Below the pieces are notes generated by a model, which searched no databases, was not told the DNA's origin, and saw only the letters and a list, made by a program, of their open reading frames with translations. Below, in pieces: positions 38,614 through 48,413 of a stretch of 64,000 nt of DNA. The stretch's first letter is position 1; every line of letters begins with the position of its first letter. The DNA is from Pleionea sp. CnH1-48 (GTDB taxonomy: Bacteria; Pseudomonadota; Gammaproteobacteria; Enterobacterales; Kangiellaceae), in NCBI RefSeq assembly GCF_024124665.1, contig NZ_JAMXSB010000017.1, forward strand, positions 62,001-126,000. Reading direction: 5' to 3'. The position numbers and the translations under genes are program-made.

Positions 38614-38895
38614 ATGACAAAAGATAATGGCTCTGTAGGAGAAAAAAGAACGCTAACGGATCAGGAGATCCCTTCTCACATTAATATGGTGATGGAATCT
38701 ATTCGATCATTTTCGAATGATGGACGTTATTCTATCGAAGAAATTGAACGTGTTTTGTTGATAGCCCTTGATGATGGGCAAATTAATGACGACGAAAAAC
38801 GTGTACTAGCTTCTGTGCTAGAAAAAGCCAAAAGCACGCCTTTGAATGATGAAGTTAAAGCCTATATTGCATCGATAGAAAAACTTTATTTTTAG
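38614..38895 (+). CDS. conserved small acidic protein of unknown function
   Basis: 93 residues, soluble, helical: ITNVMESIRS-like helix (HINMVMESIRSFSNDGRYS), then LIALDDGQINDDEKRVLASV. The DDGQINDDE stretch resembles a TerB-like or EF-hand-like acidic turn, but I cannot assign a family. Strong ribosome site (AAGGAG) precedes the ATG. It is 15 bases after the nucleosidase gene and may belong to that operon. Confidence 0.8.
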   Translation: MTKDNGSVGEKRTLTDQEIPSHINMVMESIRSFSNDGRYSIEEIERVLLIALDDGQINDDEKRVLASVLEKAKSTPLNDEVKAYIASIEKLYF

Positions 38896-38949
38896 TTCTG
38901 AGTATATAAAAACAATAATTTATTTTTTAGCAAAGCTTTTGAGGGTACA

Positions 38950-40299
38950 GTGACAGTTATTTCTTCGATGGCGGATTCGTTTTCGCGTGTGATGGAGCGT
39001 TGGTTACCAGACGCTTTTTTATTTGCAGTCTTGATAACTATCCTGGTGTTTATTGCCGCTACGGGCATTCAGCTAGATAAAGAGTTAGCAATGTCCCAGG
39101 CGCTCATCAATACATCCACTTATTGGGGGGATGGTATTTGGCGTCTACTCACTTTTGCTATGCAGATGGTGTTGATCTTAGTGTTGGGACATATCCTGGC
39201 ACTTGCTGCTCCTGTGCAAAAGCTTATTGGTAGTATTGCCAGCTATGTTCAGTCTGTTGGACAAGCTATTGTGGTCACCACGGTGGTTGCTATGCTTGCC
39301 TCATGGCTTAACTGGGGATTTGGTCTAGTTATTGGTGCGGTGATGGCGAAGGAAATTGCTCGTCGCGTAGAGAATGTTCATTACCCTTTGTTAGTCGCTT
39401 CTGCTTATTCAGGTTTCTTAATTTGGCATGCAGGGTTGAGTGGTTCTATTCCATTAAAGATTGCTTCGCCAGGAAACGACGCTCTTGGATTGCTATTAAA
39501 TCAACAAGCTATTCCATTGTCGCAAACGATATTCAGTGGGCAGGTTCTTATCATCGTAGGAGCCTTGGTTATTACCCTTCCTTTGGTCAACTGGATGATG
39601 ATGCCAAAAAAGGCTCAACCATACATTGAGACGGAGCCAAACCAGCAAAGCTCACCCATCCAGGCAAGTTTGGATACCCCGGCTCAGAAGATGGAGCACT
39701 CACCGGTTATTAACTTGTTATTAGCCACTCTGATAATGAGTTACTGTTGGGTGCACTTTATACAGCGCGATGCCGGGTTAGGGCTGAACCAGGTGAATCT
39801 TATTTTGCTTGTGATGGGGTTAATATTACATTGGCGACCTACTCACTTTTTGAACGCAGCCCAAACCGCGATCAAGGGGTGTTCTGGAATTGTGTTGCAG
39901 TTTCCCTTGTATGCTGGAATTATGGGCATGATGACTCAGTCAGGATTAGCTGCTGAAATTTCACAATGGTTCGTTGATATCTCTACACGAGAAAGTTTTC
40001 CGATTTACACGTTTTTAAGTGCAGGCGTCGTAAACTTTTTTGTACCATCGGGTGGCGGTCAATGGGCCATACAGGCTCCTCTCATCATCCCAGCTGCGGA
40101 GTCTTTGCAGGTACCACTTAATCAGGCTGCTATGGCCGTTGCTTTTGGTGACGCATGGACAAATATGATCCAACCGTTTTGGGCGCTGCCATTATTAGGG
40201 ATTGCGGGGTTATCAATTCGGCAGATTATGGGGTACTGCACAGTTATTTTGCTGTGGTCAGGTTTAGTGATCTGTATTGGGCTTTGGTGTTTATATTGA
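38950..40299 (+). CDS. atoE: short-chain fatty acid transporter AtoE-family protein
   Basis: 449 residues, about twelve helices. SFSRVMERWLPDAFLFAVL, WGFGLVIGAVMAKEIARRV and FFVPSGGGQWAIQAPLIIPA are signatures of the AtoE (TIGR00366) family, which imports short-chain fatty acids. GTG start with GAGGG upstream. It is separated from the small acidic gene by 54 bases; a long operon from yheS is possible. Fits the fadBA fatty-acid metabolism in the window. Confidence 0.92.
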   Translation: MTVISSMADSFSRVMERWLPDAFLFAVLITILVFIAATGIQLDKELAMSQALINTSTYWGDGIWRLLTFAMQMVLILVLGHILALAAPVQKLIGSIASYVQSVGQAIVVTTVVAMLASWLNWGFGLVIGAVMAKEIARRVENVHYPLLVASAYSGFLIWHAGLSGSIPLKIASPGNDALGLLLNQQAIPLSQTIFSGQVLIIVGALVITLPLVNWMMMPKKAQPYIETEPNQQSSPIQASLDTPAQKMEHSPVINLLLATLIMSYCWVHFIQRDAGLGLNQVNLILLVMGLILHWRPTHFLNAAQTAIKGCSGIVLQFPLYAGIMGMMTQSGLAAEISQWFVDISTRESFPIYTFLSAGVVNFFVPSGGGQWAIQAPLIIPAAESLQVPLNQAAMAVAFGDAWTNMIQPFWALPLLGIAGLSIRQIMGYCTVILLWSGLVICIGLWCLY

Positions 40300-40475
40300 T
40301 GCTTATTTATACAGACAAATAGGTCACTGAAGGTTGTAACGGTATAAAATATATTGTGATATATTTCCACTCAGAGTAAGCAATGGTTGCTTCCTGGACA
40401 TAATTATTATAAAAATTCGACTAACCTCTAGCTATTAGACAACTAGAACGACATTCACTTGGGGTAGATGATTCA

Positions 40476-43166
40476 ATGCAGCGATTGCAATTTTTGGCGT
40501 ACGCAACTTTAACAACCTTGACTACAGGTGTGTGTGCAGCTGAAATTGAGACAGAAGAAAAGGAAGAAAAAAAAGTAACCGTTACCGGCTCGCTGATCAA
40601 AAAGGTAGATGATAACGGTCCTTCTCCTATTCTCTCTTTAACAGCCGATGACCTTATCATGCTGGGACATTCTAGCCTGTATGATGCACTGCAATCGCTG
40701 ACGGCACAAACTGGCGCGCTGTTAGAAGGTGACCAATATCCCAACGGCTTTACGTCGGCGGCACAAGCGCTGAACTTACGAGGATTTGGGCCTGGGCGTA
40801 CCTTGGTCTTAGTCAATGGCCAACGTCTTGCGCTTAATCCAACGCCATACCAAAGTGAATCAAATTTCTTCAACTTTGCCATCATCCCGACGACCGCAAT
40901 TGAACGCGTTGATGTTTTAACCGATGGGGCTTCAGCCATTTATGGGTCTGATGCCGTTGCGGGTGTGATCAATGTGATCCTGCGTAGTGATTATGAGGCG
41001 CCACAATTTAGCGTTCGTTATGGCAGTACCACAGAGGGTGGAGGTGACTCTTTCCGATTAACTGGTGGTAAAGGCTGGAATTTCCATCGCCATAATTTTG
41101 CCCTGGGCTTTGAGTGGGAAAGACGCGATCCTATTTTTGCTGGTGATAGAGAGTGGCTTGCAGATGTCGATGATGATGACTTTGACCGCTCCATCTATCT
41201 TTTTGATTTTACCAACCAACGATACTGGTTGAATAACGCCAATGAGGTGTGCGAAAGCCATCCTGGATTGATTGCCTTAGAGGTGACCCGTGGCGGCAAT
41301 AATATCGGTGATATTTGTGGGCGTAACTTTACTGGCGACGGTACGATTCGTAATGAACGAAATCGTTTGTCATTATTTGCGCACAGCGATGTTGAGTTCA
41401 AAAATGGTCACTGGAATTTGGATCTACTCTACTGGGATAGCCAAACCAACAACTTAAGAAGCCCGCTGTTTATTCAAGAAACGTTTTGGGCCAATGATGG
41501 TAATAACAATCCCAGTGGCAATGCCTTTGAAATATTAAGAGAGTTCCACCCGTCAGAAACGGGCAATCAGACCTTGCTGTTTGATGAAGATTCCTGGTCA
41601 TTAATGACGAGCTTTGAAGGAGCCAGTGCCAGCTTCGATTACAATGTGAGTTTTACTTACAGCCGATATAACTACTATCGGGAAACATTACGTCTAAAGA
41701 GAGATGAAATTCTTAACTTCTTTATTAATGATGTATCTAACGATCCTTTGTTTCCTGTATTTGGTAATCCCGAAGGCAATATTTTCCAGTATTACGGTAA
41801 TGAAGAGTTAGCGGATTTTGTTGGTAAAGGTATTAATGACGCTAACTCTACGATGACTTCGTTGTCCTACTGGATGTCAGGCGATGCATTGGAACTGCCT
41901 GCTGGAACATCAACTTACGCAGCCGTTTTTGAGTGGAACCAATCGGATTATGATATCGATGTTGATCAACGCAGCGCGAATTTTGAGTGGTATGGTCTGG
42001 GAGGCGCTAGTGGGGGTGGTGAGCGTCGTCATTTAGCTTTGGGCCTTGAGTGGTGGTTGCCACTAATAAAAGATGACAGTTTTGGAGTGCTAGAAGCTAC
42101 CTTGGCATTACGTCATGATAATTACTCAGACAAAAGTGATGTCGGCGGCGCAACAACCTGGAAAACAGCACTGCAATGGAAACCTAACGAAGATCTCAGT
42201 GTTCGAGCGGTACGCAGTACCAGTTTCAGAGCTCCTGACTTAAATTATCTGTTCGCTAATAAGACCCGTTATTTTACCAATGTCATTGATATTGATGAGT
42301 GTGTTAATCAAGACGGCAACGCATTCAGTGATTGTGTTCAAAATGAAAGCTATCAATCAAATGTACAAGTTGAGTGGGCCGGTGCTTTAGATCTGCAAGA
42401 GGAAGAAGGGGTTACTCAGACTGTAGGGTTTATCTATCAGCCCAGCCAGGATTTCATTGTGTCGTTAGATTATTATGACATTGAACTGAGAAATCAGGTG
42501 TTGTTGCAGTTGGAATCTGAGCTTTTGATCTGGGAAGCACAGTGCAACGCAGGAACAAACTTCCGCACTGGCGAGACGATTGATCCTCAATCCCATCCAT
42601 TGTGTTTAGATAATCGAATTCAAAGAAATGACCTGAGTAATCGAGTCATTGATCAAATTGTAAACACGCCAGTGAATCGTGCTTTTCGTAAACAATCGGG
42701 TATTGATTTAGGTTTGAGTGCCTATTCAGACGTTTATGATTGGGGAAAGGTCGGTATTGATTTACGTTATTCACACATCTTAAATACCGAGATACAAGAA
42801 ATAGCAAGTGAATATTCCACATTAAATGAAAACTTTCGTGATGACATATCGAACAACGAAATTCGTACAAGAAGCAATTTCACCTTCTCTTGGGCGTCAG
42901 AAAATTGGGGTTCGGCTTTATCCATTTTCCGCAAAGGTTCATTTCCAAAAAGTGATGGAAGCGGGCGTCTGTCATCGTGGTACACCGCTAATCTCATGAT
43001 TAAACGGAAGTTTTTGGATGATAATGACTTTGTTTTAACGATTCGTAACCTAACAAATGAGCGTCCTCCTATTGATGACAGCCTAGGACAATGGCCACAC
43101 TTTTTTAGGGGACAATACGATGCTGTGGGTCGAGAATTTTTTGCAGAAATTAATATGAAATTTTGA
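40476..43166 (+). CDS. TonB-dependent receptor
   Basis: 896 residues. Signal peptide (LQFLAYATLTTLTTGVCAAE), a TonB-box region with VTVTGSLIKKVDDNGPSP, a plug domain (LNLRGFGPGRTLVLVNGQRL, RVDVLTDGASAIYGSDAVAG) and a long beta barrel ending in FFAEINMKF, with a final aromatic residue for outer-membrane insertion. It has no clear carboxypeptidase-like N-terminal domain. Ligand unknown; related receptors often import peptides or iron. It is 143 bases before a second, distinct receptor and lies upstream of two S9 peptidases. Confidence 0.93.
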   Translation: MQRLQFLAYATLTTLTTGVCAAEIETEEKEEKKVTVTGSLIKKVDDNGPSPILSLTADDLIMLGHSSLYDALQSLTAQTGALLEGDQYPNGFTSAAQALNLRGFGPGRTLVLVNGQRLALNPTPYQSESNFFNFAIIPTTAIERVDVLTDGASAIYGSDAVAGVINVILRSDYEAPQFSVRYGSTTEGGGDSFRLTGGKGWNFHRHNFALGFEWERRDPIFAGDREWLADVDDDDFDRSIYLFDFTNQRYWLNNANEVCESHPGLIALEVTRGGNNIGDICGRNFTGDGTIRNERNRLSLFAHSDVEFKNGHWNLDLLYWDSQTNNLRSPLFIQETFWANDGNNNPSGNAFEILREFHPSETGNQTLLFDEDSWSLMTSFEGASASFDYNVSFTYSRYNYYRETLRLKRDEILNFFINDVSNDPLFPVFGNPEGNIFQYYGNEELADFVGKGINDANSTMTSLSYWMSGDALELPAGTSTYAAVFEWNQSDYDIDVDQRSANFEWYGLGGASGGGERRHLALGLEWWLPLIKDDSFGVLEATLALRHDNYSDKSDVGGATTWKTALQWKPNEDLSVRAVRSTSFRAPDLNYLFANKTRYFTNVIDIDECVNQDGNAFSDCVQNESYQSNVQVEWAGALDLQEEEGVTQTVGFIYQPSQDFIVSLDYYDIELRNQVLLQLESELLIWEAQCNAGTNFRTGETIDPQSHPLCLDNRIQRNDLSNRVIDQIVNTPVNRAFRKQSGIDLGLSAYSDVYDWGKVGIDLRYSHILNTEIQEIASEYSTLNENFRDDISNNEIRTRSNFTFSWASENWGSALSIFRKGSFPKSDGSGRLSSWYTANLMIKRKFLDDNDFVLTIRNLTNERPPIDDSLGQWPHFFRGQYDAVGREFFAEINMKF

Positions 43167-43309
43167 TTTTGTTAGTGTACAATTTCTGCGCGAGATGTCT
43201 GTTGGCACGTTCGAAAATAATAAATCGGGGTTAAATCGCCTTGTGCAAAACTGTCGTGTCTAAATTAGAACATTTGTTGTACTAATAATCTAATTAGGGG
43301 AAACAGAGA

Positions 43310-46198
43310 ATGAGTGAAAAAAGCAGGATTGCTACAGCTGTTCGTGCAGCTTTGTTAGCAACCTCAGCTGCCAGCTTGGCGTTTTCTACCCAAGTATGGT
43401 CAGCTGAAGAAGACACATCTAAAAATGAAGAAGCGGAAGAGCAACAGAAAGTTGTTGTTACCGGTTCTCGTATCAAAAGAAATCAAGCCGAATCTGCCCA
43501 GCCAGTTGTTGTTATCACTAACGATGACATGCAAGCTCGTGGTTATGTAACGGTTTTTGAAGCTCTTAACGATTTATCTCAAAACACCGGTGTTCAACTT
43601 GAAGGCGCAGAAACTGGCGGCTTTACTCCAAACGTTGAAACATTAAACTTCCGTGGTTTTGGTGTTGGTACTCAGTTGACTTTGATCAACGGTCGCCGTG
43701 TAGCTAGCTACCCAGCTGCTTACCAGAGTGACGGTACTGTATTTAACTTCGGTGCTATTCCTTCAGCAGCCGTTGACCGTATCGAAATTTTGACTACGGG
43801 TGCTTCTGCTATCTACGGTTCTGATGCGATTGCGGGTGTTGTAAACATCATCTTGCGTCAAGACGTAGACGACGTTATTGCTAACGTATTGTACGGTCAG
43901 CAAGGCGCTGGTAAAGCAACGACTCGTGTTCAGTTGTTAGCGGGTAAATCTTTCGAAAGCGGTAACATTACTTTCGCTTACGAATACCAAGACCGTGAAG
44001 GTGTTTACGGTTCTGATTACTCAAAGTATGACTCAGAGTTAGACTATCCCTTTGGTGATGGTGTTCTGACTCGTGGTGTGCTTGACCTGAACAACTACCA
44101 TCAATTTGGTGATCGTTCGTTAGGTGATTTGCGTTATGTCACCCCTCCAGCTGGTGCTTGTTCTACTCTTGGTATGGTAGATGCGACTCGTCCAGATGCA
44201 GGTGAATTCTGTGGTCTTGACTATGCTCAGTCGCACAGCTTCCGTAATCCTTCAACTAAACACTCTGTCTTTGTTGATGGCCGTTACGAGTTAAACAACG
44301 ATTTAGAAATGTTCGGTACTGTTCTTTATCACCAATCAGATGCAGAAAGACGTCGTGATTACTTAACTATCAGTGAAGATACGCTTGATCCAACAAACCT
44401 TAACGCTACTTATGGTTTGCCTCAATGGTCTTTAACTCAGCGTCGTTTCACATCAGCTGAGTTAGGTCGTGATCTGTCTACTCAGTTTGAAGATAAATCT
44501 ATTAGCCTTATTGCTGGTCTTCGTGGAATGTGGGGCACCCATGATTGGGAGTTAACCTTCAATCACAGTAATTATGAGTTTAATAGCAGTGAAGTTAGAT
44601 TTGTATCTCAAGAAGTTATCGATATCTTCCTTGGTGATTTCTGGAACCTTCCAGGCACCTTGTCTTGGATTGATGGTTGGGATGGTCAAGGTGAGTGGGG
44701 TCTGATTGATAACCTTTACAACCCTCTTCCTTCTCAGTATGCTGATCGTTTAGTTGGTAACCAAACTTACGGTAACGAAACTAGCACTCAACAAGCTCAG
44801 TTCACTATGTCTGGTGAGTTAGGCGAAATGGACGCCGGCCCTATCGGTTACGCATTCGTTGCTGAGTTCGAAAATACTGAAATTGAAATGAAGCCAGATG
44901 CTGGTCTTCTTCAAGAGCCTCCACACCCTAACGCTAGTGGTTCTTACTGGTGGGGACTGACTGGTTACGAAGGTCAGGGGGAGCGTGATCGTGTTGCTCT
45001 TGGTCTTGAGGTAAGCATCCCAGTAGCTGATAACTTCACTGTTAACTTAGCTGGCCGTTTTGATAGCTATGATAGCACTTCTTCTTCTATCGGAACTCGT
45101 TTCACTCCTGCTGCTAACTTTGAATGGCGTCCAGAAGATAGCTTGTTAATCCGTGGTGGTTATTCTGGTAGCTTCCGTGCTCCTGACTTGAACTTAGTAT
45201 TTGTTCGTTCTGGTTTCTACACTAGGGCAACTGACTACACTGCATGTTTTGAGCAGTTTATTGCAGATGGTGGTGATAGCGCTAACTTCGATGTGACTGA
45301 CTGTGAAAGCCAAGGTATCTTTGCTTTACGTAATCCAGCTAACTTAATCTCTGACACGGCAGAAGCTCTGCGTGATGAGACTGGTTACAGCATGTTCTTA
45401 GGTTTTGTTAAAGACATCACTGATGACACTAGCTTAACCATGACTTGGAATGAGCAGTATTTGAAAGATCAGGCTGCTACTGAGTCTATTCAAGGCTTAT
45501 TGAATGATGACTATACCTGTAAGTATGGTAATGAAGTAGGCCAAACTCAGCTTCAACGTGACTTACGAGAGGCAGGTCGCTGTGATTATGTTGCTGCTCG
45601 TATCAGTAGAACAACAGAGACTGACCTTAATGGTAACACGATTAGTGAGTTAGATGATTTCTCCGCTTCTCCGATCAATACAGCTGAGACTCGTATTCAA
45701 TCGTTTGATATTAGCTTGACTAGCAATTGGGATACAGAGTTTGGTACTTTCAGTACTAACTTAGATTACTCTAATGTAATGAAGTTAATTAATAAGAATA
45801 CCCCTGAAAGCGGTTGGTTTAATGCTCGTGATACTCGCGGTTTTGCTCAGACATTCCGTTCACGTTTCTCTGGCTCTATCACTTACGAAAACGGTGACTT
45901 CTCAACAACTTTAACAGGTATTCGTCGTGGTTCTACGCCAAAACGTAACCGTTCAGAAGTTGATGAAGCTGCTGGTGATGCGCCACGCTTAGGGCCACAC
46001 ATCACGTATAACTACACTGCATCTTACTTCTTTAACGATGACATGCGTTTACGTTTACGTGTAGCTAACTTGTTCGATAGTGAGCCTCCATCAGACTCAA
46101 CTCATTACTTCTACCAATACCCATGGTACAACATCTACATGTACGGTGGTGCTGGTTTAGGTCGTGAGTGGTCATTAGAAGCAGAATACCGTTTCTAA
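43310..46198 (+). CDS. TonB-dependent receptor, likely highly expressed
   Basis: 962 residues. Signal peptide ALLATSAASLAFSTQVWSA, plug motif VVVTGSRIKRNQAESAQPV, then NFRGFGVGTQLTLINGRRV, and IEILTTGASAIYGSDAIAG; barrel ends with EWSLEAEYRF. The codons strongly favour GGT, CGT, GTT and GCT, more than in neighbouring genes, which fits high expression. It has a good ribosome site (AGGGGAAAC) and is followed by an intrinsic terminator. Paralogous to the upstream receptor but only partly similar. Confidence 0.94.
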   Translation: MSEKSRIATAVRAALLATSAASLAFSTQVWSAEEDTSKNEEAEEQQKVVVTGSRIKRNQAESAQPVVVITNDDMQARGYVTVFEALNDLSQNTGVQLEGAETGGFTPNVETLNFRGFGVGTQLTLINGRRVASYPAAYQSDGTVFNFGAIPSAAVDRIEILTTGASAIYGSDAIAGVVNIILRQDVDDVIANVLYGQQGAGKATTRVQLLAGKSFESGNITFAYEYQDREGVYGSDYSKYDSELDYPFGDGVLTRGVLDLNNYHQFGDRSLGDLRYVTPPAGACSTLGMVDATRPDAGEFCGLDYAQSHSFRNPSTKHSVFVDGRYELNNDLEMFGTVLYHQSDAERRRDYLTISEDTLDPTNLNATYGLPQWSLTQRRFTSAELGRDLSTQFEDKSISLIAGLRGMWGTHDWELTFNHSNYEFNSSEVRFVSQEVIDIFLGDFWNLPGTLSWIDGWDGQGEWGLIDNLYNPLPSQYADRLVGNQTYGNETSTQQAQFTMSGELGEMDAGPIGYAFVAEFENTEIEMKPDAGLLQEPPHPNASGSYWWGLTGYEGQGERDRVALGLEVSIPVADNFTVNLAGRFDSYDSTSSSIGTRFTPAANFEWRPEDSLLIRGGYSGSFRAPDLNLVFVRSGFYTRATDYTACFEQFIADGGDSANFDVTDCESQGIFALRNPANLISDTAEALRDETGYSMFLGFVKDITDDTSLTMTWNEQYLKDQAATESIQGLLNDDYTCKYGNEVGQTQLQRDLREAGRCDYVAARISRTTETDLNGNTISELDDFSASPINTAETRIQSFDISLTSNWDTEFGTFSTNLDYSNVMKLINKNTPESGWFNARDTRGFAQTFRSRFSGSITYENGDFSTTLTGIRRGSTPKRNRSEVDEAAGDAPRLGPHITYNYTASYFFNDDMRLRLRVANLFDSEPPSDSTHYFYQYPWYNIYMYGGAGLGREWSLEAEYRF

Positions 46199-46217
46199 GA
46201 TCCTTTGATCGAAGTCT

Positions 46218-46246
46218 AAAAAAGCCCCTGTTTCAGGGGCTTTTTT
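46218..46246 (+). terminator. intrinsic terminator after second TonB receptor
   Basis: AAAAAAGCCCCTG, loop TTT, CAGGGGCTTTTTT: strong GC stem with a T-run. Confidence 0.92.
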
Positions 46247-46327
46247 GTTATTAATTCCCTCAATTAGAATCAAAATTAATAATAATCAAGTTATCGTTGG
46301 TTCAACTTAAGTTTTAAGGAAATAAGG

Positions 46328-48253
46328 ATGAAAAAGTTAATTATTTTTCTTCTTTGTTTGTCAATAACAACGGTTATTGAAGCAAGAGAAATCCCTGTTG
46401 AAGAATTTTTTAAAGACTCGACTATCATCAGTCTTAATGTTTCGCCTGATGGCAAGCACTACGCCGCTACTGTAAAAATTAATGGCGACACTCAACTAGC
46501 AGTATTGGATGCAAAGACCAAACAGATCAAAGCTCGTTTTAACTTTAAGCGTGATAATTTAGAAATCGGCCGTTTTGGTTGGTTTAATAATGAGCGTGTT
46601 TACGCAACCATGATCCGCAAAGTGGGCCCACTAGCTCAAGCAGCACGAACAGGCTACTTGTTTGCGGGCAGCATTGATGGCACCAAAAAAGTTCAGCTAT
46701 TGCCAGCCCCTAAAAAACCGGGCAGAAGTGCAGAGCGTCCAAGAAACTACAACTTCATGAGCTTTTTGAAAGATGACCCGCGTAATATTCTGATTAGCAT
46801 GAGCAAGGGTGGTTTTACCGAAGTTTATAAACTTAATGTTTATACTGGCTCAAGAAAGAAAGTTGATAAAAGCCCGAAGAAATACGCATCACTGCTCATC
46901 GATCATAACAAAGAAGTTCGAGTTTCTGTGTCGACGGACCCCGACGAAGAGAAAGTATATATTCACACCCGTAAGCAGGGAGCTGACGACTGGGAAGCCT
47001 TTGCGGAATACGATGATAAATCTGTTGGCATCGATCCTCTCGGCTTTTCGAAAGACAACCAGAAGGTTTTCTTAAACGTTCGTGAAAAAGGTAAGCAACG
47101 TGGTATCTATCTGCTAGACCTGAAAACAAAAGACATGCAGCTCATTCATGAAATAAAAGGTGACGCTGATGTTATAGGTTCTGTTTACGATAACGATACG
47201 GATAAACCAGAGATTGTTGGCATTCGAATGATGCCTGGCAAGTATGAAACTCAATTTTTTGATGTTAGCCATCCTCGAGCAAAACTGGATGCTGGTTTAA
47301 GAGCGGCGTTTCCTGAAGATGAAGTTTCCCTTGTTAATTTGACTGACGATGGTAACAAAGCGTTGGTTAGAGTATGGAGTGATCGTCGACCAGGCCGTTT
47401 CTTCATGATGGATACTAAGACATTTAAGCTTGAGTACCTTTTGGATGTGAGAGATTGGGTCAAGCCAGAAGAAATGGCGGAGATGAAGGCTGTTAGCTTT
47501 AAAGCAAGAGACGGCTTGGAAGTTCGCGGATATCTAACGCTACCTAAGGGCAAGTCAAAAGATCTTCCTATGATTCTGATGGTTCATGGTGGTCCTTATG
47601 GCGTGCAAGACCGATGGGGCTACAACCGTGAAGTACAATTTTTTGCCAATCGAGGTTATGCAGTATTTCAAGTGAACTATCGTGGATCAGGCGGTCGTGG
47701 TTCAAGCTACCAGTATGATGCCTATAAGCAAATGGGTATGGAAATGCAGGACGACCTAACCGATGCGACTCTATGGGCTGTTGAGCAGGGATATGCTGAC
47801 AAAGAGCGTCTGTGTATCTACGGCGCGAGCTATGGTGGATACGCGTCGATGATGGGTGTTGTGAAGGAGCCTGATCTTTACAAATGCGCCATTGCCTATG
47901 TTGGTCTGTATGACATCAACCTATGGAAAAAAGCTGACACCTGGAGAAGCGAGTATGGTCGCCGTTTTGTTCGAGAAGCTTGGGGTATCGATGATCCTGA
48001 GTTTGTGAAGGAACGTTCTCCAATTAATCATCTGGACAAGCTAAAAGCGGCTATCTTCCTGGTACATGGTAAAGATGATGCGCGAGTGGTTATCGATAAC
48101 CATGACGATTTGGCAGAAGCCTTAGATGAAAGAGGTTACCCTTATGAGTCGTTGGTTAAAGCATTTGAAGGACACGGTTTCCGTAATCCAGAAAATAACT
48201 ATGAGCTATACACCAAGCTGCAAAAGTTCCTAGAAAAGCACATCGGTAAATAA
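46328..48253 (+). CDS. S9 family prolyl-oligopeptidase-type peptidase, copy 1
   Basis: 641 residues with a signal peptide (KKLIIFLLCLSITTVIEA). N-terminal beta-propeller-like half (about 25-380) and C-terminal alpha/beta hydrolase with triad S501 (YGASYGGYAS), D584 (VHGKDDARV) and H616 (FEGHGF). It should cut short peptides after proline or related residues in the periplasm. Followed 160 bases later by a tandem paralogue. The preceding terminator separates it from the receptor genes. Confidence 0.94.
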   Translation: MKKLIIFLLCLSITTVIEAREIPVEEFFKDSTIISLNVSPDGKHYAATVKINGDTQLAVLDAKTKQIKARFNFKRDNLEIGRFGWFNNERVYATMIRKVGPLAQAARTGYLFAGSIDGTKKVQLLPAPKKPGRSAERPRNYNFMSFLKDDPRNILISMSKGGFTEVYKLNVYTGSRKKVDKSPKKYASLLIDHNKEVRVSVSTDPDEEKVYIHTRKQGADDWEAFAEYDDKSVGIDPLGFSKDNQKVFLNVREKGKQRGIYLLDLKTKDMQLIHEIKGDADVIGSVYDNDTDKPEIVGIRMMPGKYETQFFDVSHPRAKLDAGLRAAFPEDEVSLVNLTDDGNKALVRVWSDRRPGRFFMMDTKTFKLEYLLDVRDWVKPEEMAEMKAVSFKARDGLEVRGYLTLPKGKSKDLPMILMVHGGPYGVQDRWGYNREVQFFANRGYAVFQVNYRGSGGRGSSYQYDAYKQMGMEMQDDLTDATLWAVEQGYADKERLCIYGASYGGYASMMGVVKEPDLYKCAIAYVGLYDINLWKKADTWRSEYGRRFVREAWGIDDPEFVKERSPINHLDKLKAAIFLVHGKDDARVVIDNHDDLAEALDERGYPYESLVKAFEGHGFRNPENNYELYTKLQKFLEKHIGK

Positions 48254-48413
48254 ACCCTACCTGAATCCAGTTCATTATCTGTGAAATGCCGTTCGTTATT
48301 TGCGAGCGGCATAAGCAATCACGGAGTTTTGTTATTAATTCCCTTCACTAATAATCAGAATTAGAGATAATTGGGTTGATCACTAGTCCTATTTAAACTT
48401 TTGAGGAATAAGG

